Part shown: positions 15,550 through 18,284 of the stretch, one piece after another
Position numbering within the stretch: the first letter of the stretch is position 1
How the letters are laid out: every line of letters starts with the position of its first letter
Notes under the pieces: generated by a model
Told to the model about the DNA's origin: nothing
Databases searched by the model: none
The model's input: only the letters and a program-made list of their open reading frames with translations
Made by a program: the position numbers and the translations under genes
Source of the DNA: Bacteroidales bacterium
GTDB lineage: Bacteria; Bacteroidota; Bacteroidia; Bacteroidales; UBA932
Assembly: GCA_016295455.1 (NCBI GenBank)
Contig: JAEDLE010000039.1
Span: 1 to 18,284 of the forward strand
Length of the DNA: 18,284 nucleotides
Direction of reading: 5' to 3'

Positions 15550-16701
15550 TCAGTTCATTTCAAAATAGTATTTCCTCACCCAATATTCGAAAAGCGGATC
15601 CTCGAGCGAAGCCTCATCTTTCTCGTTGAAGGTGACTATCTCCTTTTTCATCAGCGCGTCCTTCAGCCGCCTTACATTTGCGGAGGAGCTCAGGCCGTAT
15701 TTCTGGATGACCTCCGACGAACTGAATCTGTTGACCCCGTCCAGGATGGCCTTAAGCATATTCACCTGGAAGGTGGTGAGGGAATTCATCGTGGCTATGA
15801 AACGCGGCTCGTGTATGGATATGATGGCTCCGAGCGCCTCCATCAGCGTGCTTTCGACTATGTAGCCCTTGGACAGGGAGTCACAGATGGATATGAAATG
15901 GTTGATGTACCAGAGATTGTTCCTGAAGAGCCTGCAGGTTCCCAGGAGCAGTTCCCTCTCGATGATCTTGCCTCCGAGCAGGAAGCCCTTGACTATGTGC
16001 TCGATGATAATCTTCTCCTCCACTGCCCTGAGCTGCAGGCGGGTGACTTTGTGGTAGAAGCGGCACTTCACTTCGAAAATCTCCTTCATCGCGTTCACCA
16101 TCGACCCGCAGAAGATGAAGCAGCAGCCCGGATCCTGTGAGGCGGACATCTCGTCCATCACCTTCTCCAGTTCCTTGCATATGCTGTCTCCCTCCCCGGT
16201 CTGCTCGATGTTCTGGAACTCATCCAGTATCAGTACCATACGCTTCCCGCTCTCCTTGGCCAGCTTCATCGGAAGGCGGAGCATCGCCGCCATGTCCGCC
16301 GTATCCGGCTCCCAGTTCACGGATATGAGCGCGTCCCTGTCGGCATATTCCTTACGGTCAAAGACGAAGTGGGTTCCGGCCAGATGTCTGGAGACTATGT
16401 CGGCATATTCCCCCGGTGTGGTTGCGGCTGTCCTGACCGCGGTGGTCCCGAAACGGACGAGGAAGTCCTGGAGGCTGCGTATGTTCATCAGGGAAAACTG
16501 TCCCGTGAGGTATTTGCTGCCACGGATGCTGGCGTCGAAGAGAGCCTGCTGGATGACGGATTTCTTGCCGGTTTTCGGAGGCTCGTATATGGCGACGTGT
16601 TCGCGCTGTCCGAGCAGGTTTCCGAGTATCTTCGCGTCTTCCGTGCGTCCGAGGAAGTCCTTGCCTGTCACATATTTGTCGTAAATGAATGGGGTGCTCA
16701 T
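15550..16701 (-). CDS. AAA+ ATP-binding protein, archaeal-ATPase-like, with C-terminal winged helix
   Basis: The protein has 383 residues from the chosen start. STPFIYDKYVTGKDFLGRTED is the usual opening of this Bacteroidota ATPase group. The P-loop region is YEPPKTGKKS (39-48), where a canonical Walker A would have Gly first and Thr/Ser after the Lys. Walker B is MVLILDE (155-161), and FIFCGS (195-200) is a sensor-1-like strand. The C-terminal FSSSEVIQKYGLSSSANVRRLKDAL looks like a winged helix, followed by PLFEYWVRKYYF as in ATPases of the PF01637 type. Function is unknown. The ATG at 16701 is preferred; in-frame ATGs at 16749 and 16812 would add AT-rich, leader-like codons and overlap the rplU promoter region. 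The sirtuin gene follows after 13 bases. Confidence 0.85.
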   Translation of the reverse strand: MSTPFIYDKYVTGKDFLGRTEDAKILGNLLGQREHVAIYEPPKTGKKSVIQQALFDASIRGSKYLTGQFSLMNIRSLQDFLVRFGTTAVRTAATTPGEYADIVSRHLAGTHFVFDRKEYADRDALISVNWEPDTADMAAMLRLPMKLAKESGKRMVLILDEFQNIEQTGEGDSICKELEKVMDEMSASQDPGCCFIFCGSMVNAMKEIFEVKCRFYHKVTRLQLRAVEEKIIIEHIVKGFLLGGKIIERELLLGTCRLFRNNLWYINHFISICDSLSKGYIVESTLMEALGAIISIHEPRFIATMNSLTTFQVNMLKAILDGVNRFSSSEVIQKYGLSSSANVRRLKDALMKKEIVTFNEKDEASLEDPLFEYWVRKYYFEMN

Positions 16702-16773
16702 CGCGTGACTTGCTTTTGGTGAAACATTTCTGTTAGCCAAGTTAGCCATTTTGACTGATGAAAGCAAAATAAA

Positions 16774-16804
16774 TTTGTAGAATGGATAAAAATTGATAAC
16801 TTTG
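16774..16804 (+). promoter_or_regulatory. Promoter of rplU-rpmA
   Basis: TTTG at 16774-16777, a 19-base spacer, and TAACTTTG at 16797-16804 make a full Bacteroidota promoter. It would give a leader of roughly 85-90 bases before rplU. Confidence 0.8.
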
Positions 16805-16880
16805 CGGTCCAATGTTCAACAATGACCGTCGAGCACGGAAGATCCGCCTCAGGGAGCGGACGCTTGCGGTTGATAACTTT
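16793..16880 (+). repeat. Repeated TTGATAACTTT flanking the rplU leader
   Basis: The 11-mer occurs at 16793-16803, where it contains most of the -7 box, and again at 16870-16880, just before the rplU start. The second copy is followed by A instead of G, so as a promoter box it would be one base off consensus. The copies are 77 bases apart. Confidence 0.7.
16823..16872 (+). promoter_or_regulatory. Candidate structured leader RNA of rplU
   Basis: The rplU leader can fold into stacked stems. TGACCG (16823-16828) pairs with CGGTTG (16867-16872, two wobbles), GAGC (16831-16834) pairs with GCTT (16862-16865, one wobble), and TCCGC (16843-16847) pairs with GCGGA (16856-16860) around an 8-base loop CTCAGGGA. 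There is an 8-to-1 asymmetric internal loop (ACGGAAGA). Such a structure before a ribosomal protein operon suggests protein-RNA feedback. This was found by hand, with no energy calculation or homologue comparison. Confidence 0.45.
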
Positions 16881-16897
16881 AAGAGTTAATTTTCAAG

Positions 16898-17209
16898 ATG
16901 TACGCAATCGTAGACATCGCCGGACAGCAGTTCAAGGTTGAAGCGGGTTCGGAGATTTTCGTAAACCGTCTTGCTGCCAGGAACGGCGAGCAGGTCGAGT
17001 TCAGCAAGGTGCTTCTCATCGACAATGAGGGTGCAGTCAAGGTAGGTGCTCCTTACATCGAGGGCGCTTCAGTGAAGGCCACCGTCCTCGCGGACGATGT
17101 GAAGGCCGACAAGGTTCTTGTATTCAAGAAAATCCGCCGCAAGGGCTTCCAGAAGCTGAACGGTCACCGTCAGAAGCTGACCCAGATCAGGATCGACACA
17201 ATCGCTTAA
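16898..17209 (+). CDS. rplU: Large ribosomal subunit protein bL21
   Basis: The 103-residue protein begins MYAIVDIAGQQFKVEAGSEI, the standard bL21 opening, and ends with KIRRKGFQKLNGHRQKLTQIRI, matching the conserved basic C-terminus that contacts 23S rRNA. It is first in the usual rplU-rpmA operon. The start is preceded by TTAATTTTCAAG with no SD. The rpmA start lies 20 bases after its stop. Confidence 0.98.
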   Translation: MYAIVDIAGQQFKVEAGSEIFVNRLAARNGEQVEFSKVLLIDNEGAVKVGAPYIEGASVKATVLADDVKADKVLVFKKIRRKGFQKLNGHRQKLTQIRIDTIA

Positions 17210-17215
17210 TTATTC

Positions 17216-17221
17216 AGGAGG
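17216..17221 (+). promoter_or_regulatory. Strong Shine-Dalgarno sequence of rpmA
   Basis: AGGAGG eight bases before the ATG at 17230, an ideal spacing. It is the second of only two strong SDs in the window; rplU, first in the same operon, has none. Confidence 0.9.
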
Positions 17222-17229
17222 AAACAACT

Positions 17230-17490
17230 ATGGCACATAAGAAAGGACAATCAAGTTCAAAGAACGGTCGTGAGTCACATAGCAAACGACTCGGTCTCAA
17301 GAAGTTCGGCGGTGAGGTCGTAAAGGCCGGCAACATCATCGTACGCCAGAGGGGCACCGTCCACAACCCTGACCTGAATGTCGGAATGGGCAAGGACCAC
17401 ACTCTCTATGCGCTTGTCAACGGAACCGTTAAGTTCACCCGCAAGAAGGGCGACAAGTCTTATGTTTCGGTAGTTCCGTTTGAGAACTAG
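17230..17490 (+). CDS. rpmA: Large ribosomal subunit protein bL27
   Basis: The 86-residue protein begins MAHKKGQSSSKNGRESHSKRLGLKKFGGE, the classic bL27 N-terminus that reaches toward the peptidyl-transferase centre. It continues with GNIIVRQRGTVHNPDLNVGMGKDHTLYAL. The N-terminus is already in mature form, without the cleaved extension known in Firmicutes. A terminator follows 25 bases after the stop. Confidence 0.98.
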   Translation: MAHKKGQSSSKNGRESHSKRLGLKKFGGEVVKAGNIIVRQRGTVHNPDLNVGMGKDHTLYALVNGTVKFTRKKGDKSYVSVVPFEN

Positions 17491-17515
17491 TCCCGAAGTA
17501 GTCTGGAAACAATTC

Positions 17516-17557
17516 AGGAGGATTGCACTTCGAGTCAGATGTGCGGTCCTCTTTTGT
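17516..17557 (+). terminator. Rho-independent terminator of rplU-rpmA
   Basis: AGGAGGATTGCAC (17516-17528) pairs over 13 positions with GTGCGGTCCTCTT (17541-17553), including three G-U pairs, around a 12-base loop. The stem runs into CTTTTGTG. It sits in the 109-base gap before serS. Confidence 0.75.
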
Positions 17558-17599
17558 GATATGGGAATATCGGTTTATTCCAAAATGCAGTAACAGCTT

Positions 17600-18284
17600 A
17601 TGTTGACACTCAAATTGCTCCGCGATGACCCTGAATTCGTGATAAGCAGGCTCGCGGTAAAGAATTTCGAAGCCAGGCCTCTGGTGGAGAAGATTCTCGA
17701 ACTCGACAACAACAGACGCAGTCTCCAGAAGGAGAGTGACGACCTTCTCGCGCAGCAGAAGGTGAAGGCTTCACAGATAGGCGCGCTCATGAAGGCCGGC
17801 AGGACCGAAGAGGTGGCTCAGGCCAAGCAGGAAGTGGCCGAACTCAAGTCCCGGTCCGCAGCCCTGCTCGCCCAGGCAGATGTGAACAACAGGGAACTTG
17901 AGGAGACTCTCGTGCTTCTTCCTAACCTCCCTTGTGCCATCGTGCCGGAGGGAAAGGGCGCGGAGGACAACCTCGTGGTCAAGATGGGCGGCGCCGAGCC
18001 GGTACTTCCGGAAGGAGCGCTTCCGCACTGGGATCTCTGCAAGAAATATGACATCATCGACTTCGACCTCGGCGTAAAGATAACCGGAGCCGGTTTCCCT
18101 GTTTACAAGGGCAAGGGAGCGAAACTGCAGAGGGCTCTCATCAATTTCTTCCTCGACGAGAACGTTGCCGCAGGCTACAGGGAGGTCGAACCTCCTGTGA
18201 TGGTGAACGCGGCATCCGCATACGGCACAGGCCAGCTTCCTGACAAGGAAGGCCAGATGTACCACGCCAATCTCGATGACTTCT
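17600..18284 (+). CDS. serS: Seryl-tRNA synthetase, 3'-truncated by window edge
   Basis: SerRS charges tRNA-Ser and also serves tRNA-Sec where present. About 228 residues are visible and the frame is open to the window end. The start MLTLKLLRDDPEFVISRLAVKN and the following long charged helices (roughly 25-110, KILELDNNRRSLQKESDDLL and EEVAQAKQEVAELKSRSAALL) form the coiled-coil arm that binds the long variable arm of tRNA-Ser. Next comes LPNLPCAIVPEGKGAEDN, typical for the family, then the start of the class II catalytic core: PHWDLCKKYDIIDF, GAGFPVYKGKGAKLQRALINFFL and YREVEPPVMVN, close to motif 1. The ATG at 17600 has no SD. No convincing promoter was seen. Confidence 0.97.
   Translation, partial: MLTLKLLRDDPEFVISRLAVKNFEARPLVEKILELDNNRRSLQKESDDLLAQQKVKASQIGALMKAGRTEEVAQAKQEVAELKSRSAALLAQADVNNRELEETLVLLPNLPCAIVPEGKGAEDNLVVKMGGAEPVLPEGALPHWDLCKKYDIIDFDLGVKITGAGFPVYKGKGAKLQRALINFFLDENVAAGYREVEPPVMVNAASAYGTGQLPDKEGQMYHANLDDF

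Noticed and set aside
14823..16701. SIR2 plus ATPase as an antiphage defence system
   Set aside because: The sirtuin is a short housekeeping-type deacylase and the neighbours are ribosomal protein genes with no mobile element or other defence gene, so a defence label is not supported.
17539..17559. Six-codon leader peptide (MCGPLL) after an AGGAGG in the rpmA-serS gap
   Set aside because: The SD-to-ATG distance is 17 bases, too long, and the sequence is better explained as the terminator stem.
1..18284. CRISPR array, insertion sequence or prophage
   Set aside because: No spaced direct repeats, transposase motifs or phage structural proteins were found; the only tandem repeat is within the first coding region.

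Overview
The window looks like core chromosome of a Bacteroidota member, most likely order Bacteroidales and on the G+C-rich side of the phylum (judged by eye, not computed). Three things point there. Several genes are preceded by boxes matching the Bacteroidota -7 promoter element TAnnTTTG, two of them with a TTTG element 19 bases upstream. Almost all start codons lack a Shine-Dalgarno (SD) sequence and follow A/T-rich bases instead. Protein types such as the class I fumarase, a DUF6515-like envelope protein, an S37-type peptidase, a Zn-cysteine-less sirtuin and a CPRC-AraC regulator are at home in this phylum. I see no insertion sequence, phage gene, CRISPR array or toxin-antitoxin pair, and no gene-free stretch longer than about 200 bases. 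The genus cannot be fixed from the sequence.

Left part (1-7678): the end of a repeat-bearing envelope protein converges on murI (glutamate racemase, minus). murI diverges from a plus-strand run of prfB (release factor 2), class I fumarase, serB (phosphoserine phosphatase with ACT domains) and a small DUF4250 gene. A secreted S37-like serine peptidase follows with its own promoter.

Middle (7679-14584): tRNA-Leu(UAG) with a terminator, prmA, and a very large AsmA-like envelope protein, all on the minus strand. Divergent from these is a probable heavy-metal module on the plus strand: an AraC-type regulator with an N-terminal metal-binding-like CPRC domain, then an SO_0444-type Cu/Zn permease whose C-terminus is a complete CopZ-like metallochaperone domain.

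Right part (14585-18284): rpsU (bS21), a sirtuin and an AAA+ ATPase on the minus strand, then rplU-rpmA (L21-L27) with a promoter, a foldable leader and a terminator, and finally the start of serS, cut by the window edge.

The most interesting signals are translational. Of about 14 genes with visible starts, only rpsU and rpmA have strong SD sequences. In Bacteroidota the ribosome hides its anti-SD, with bS21 taking part, so an SD on rpsU suggests feedback control and the one on rpmA may share it. Other points of note are the permease-chaperone fusion with a start-like internal ATG, the structured rplU leader, the absence of the RF2 frameshift, and an insertion in PrmA.
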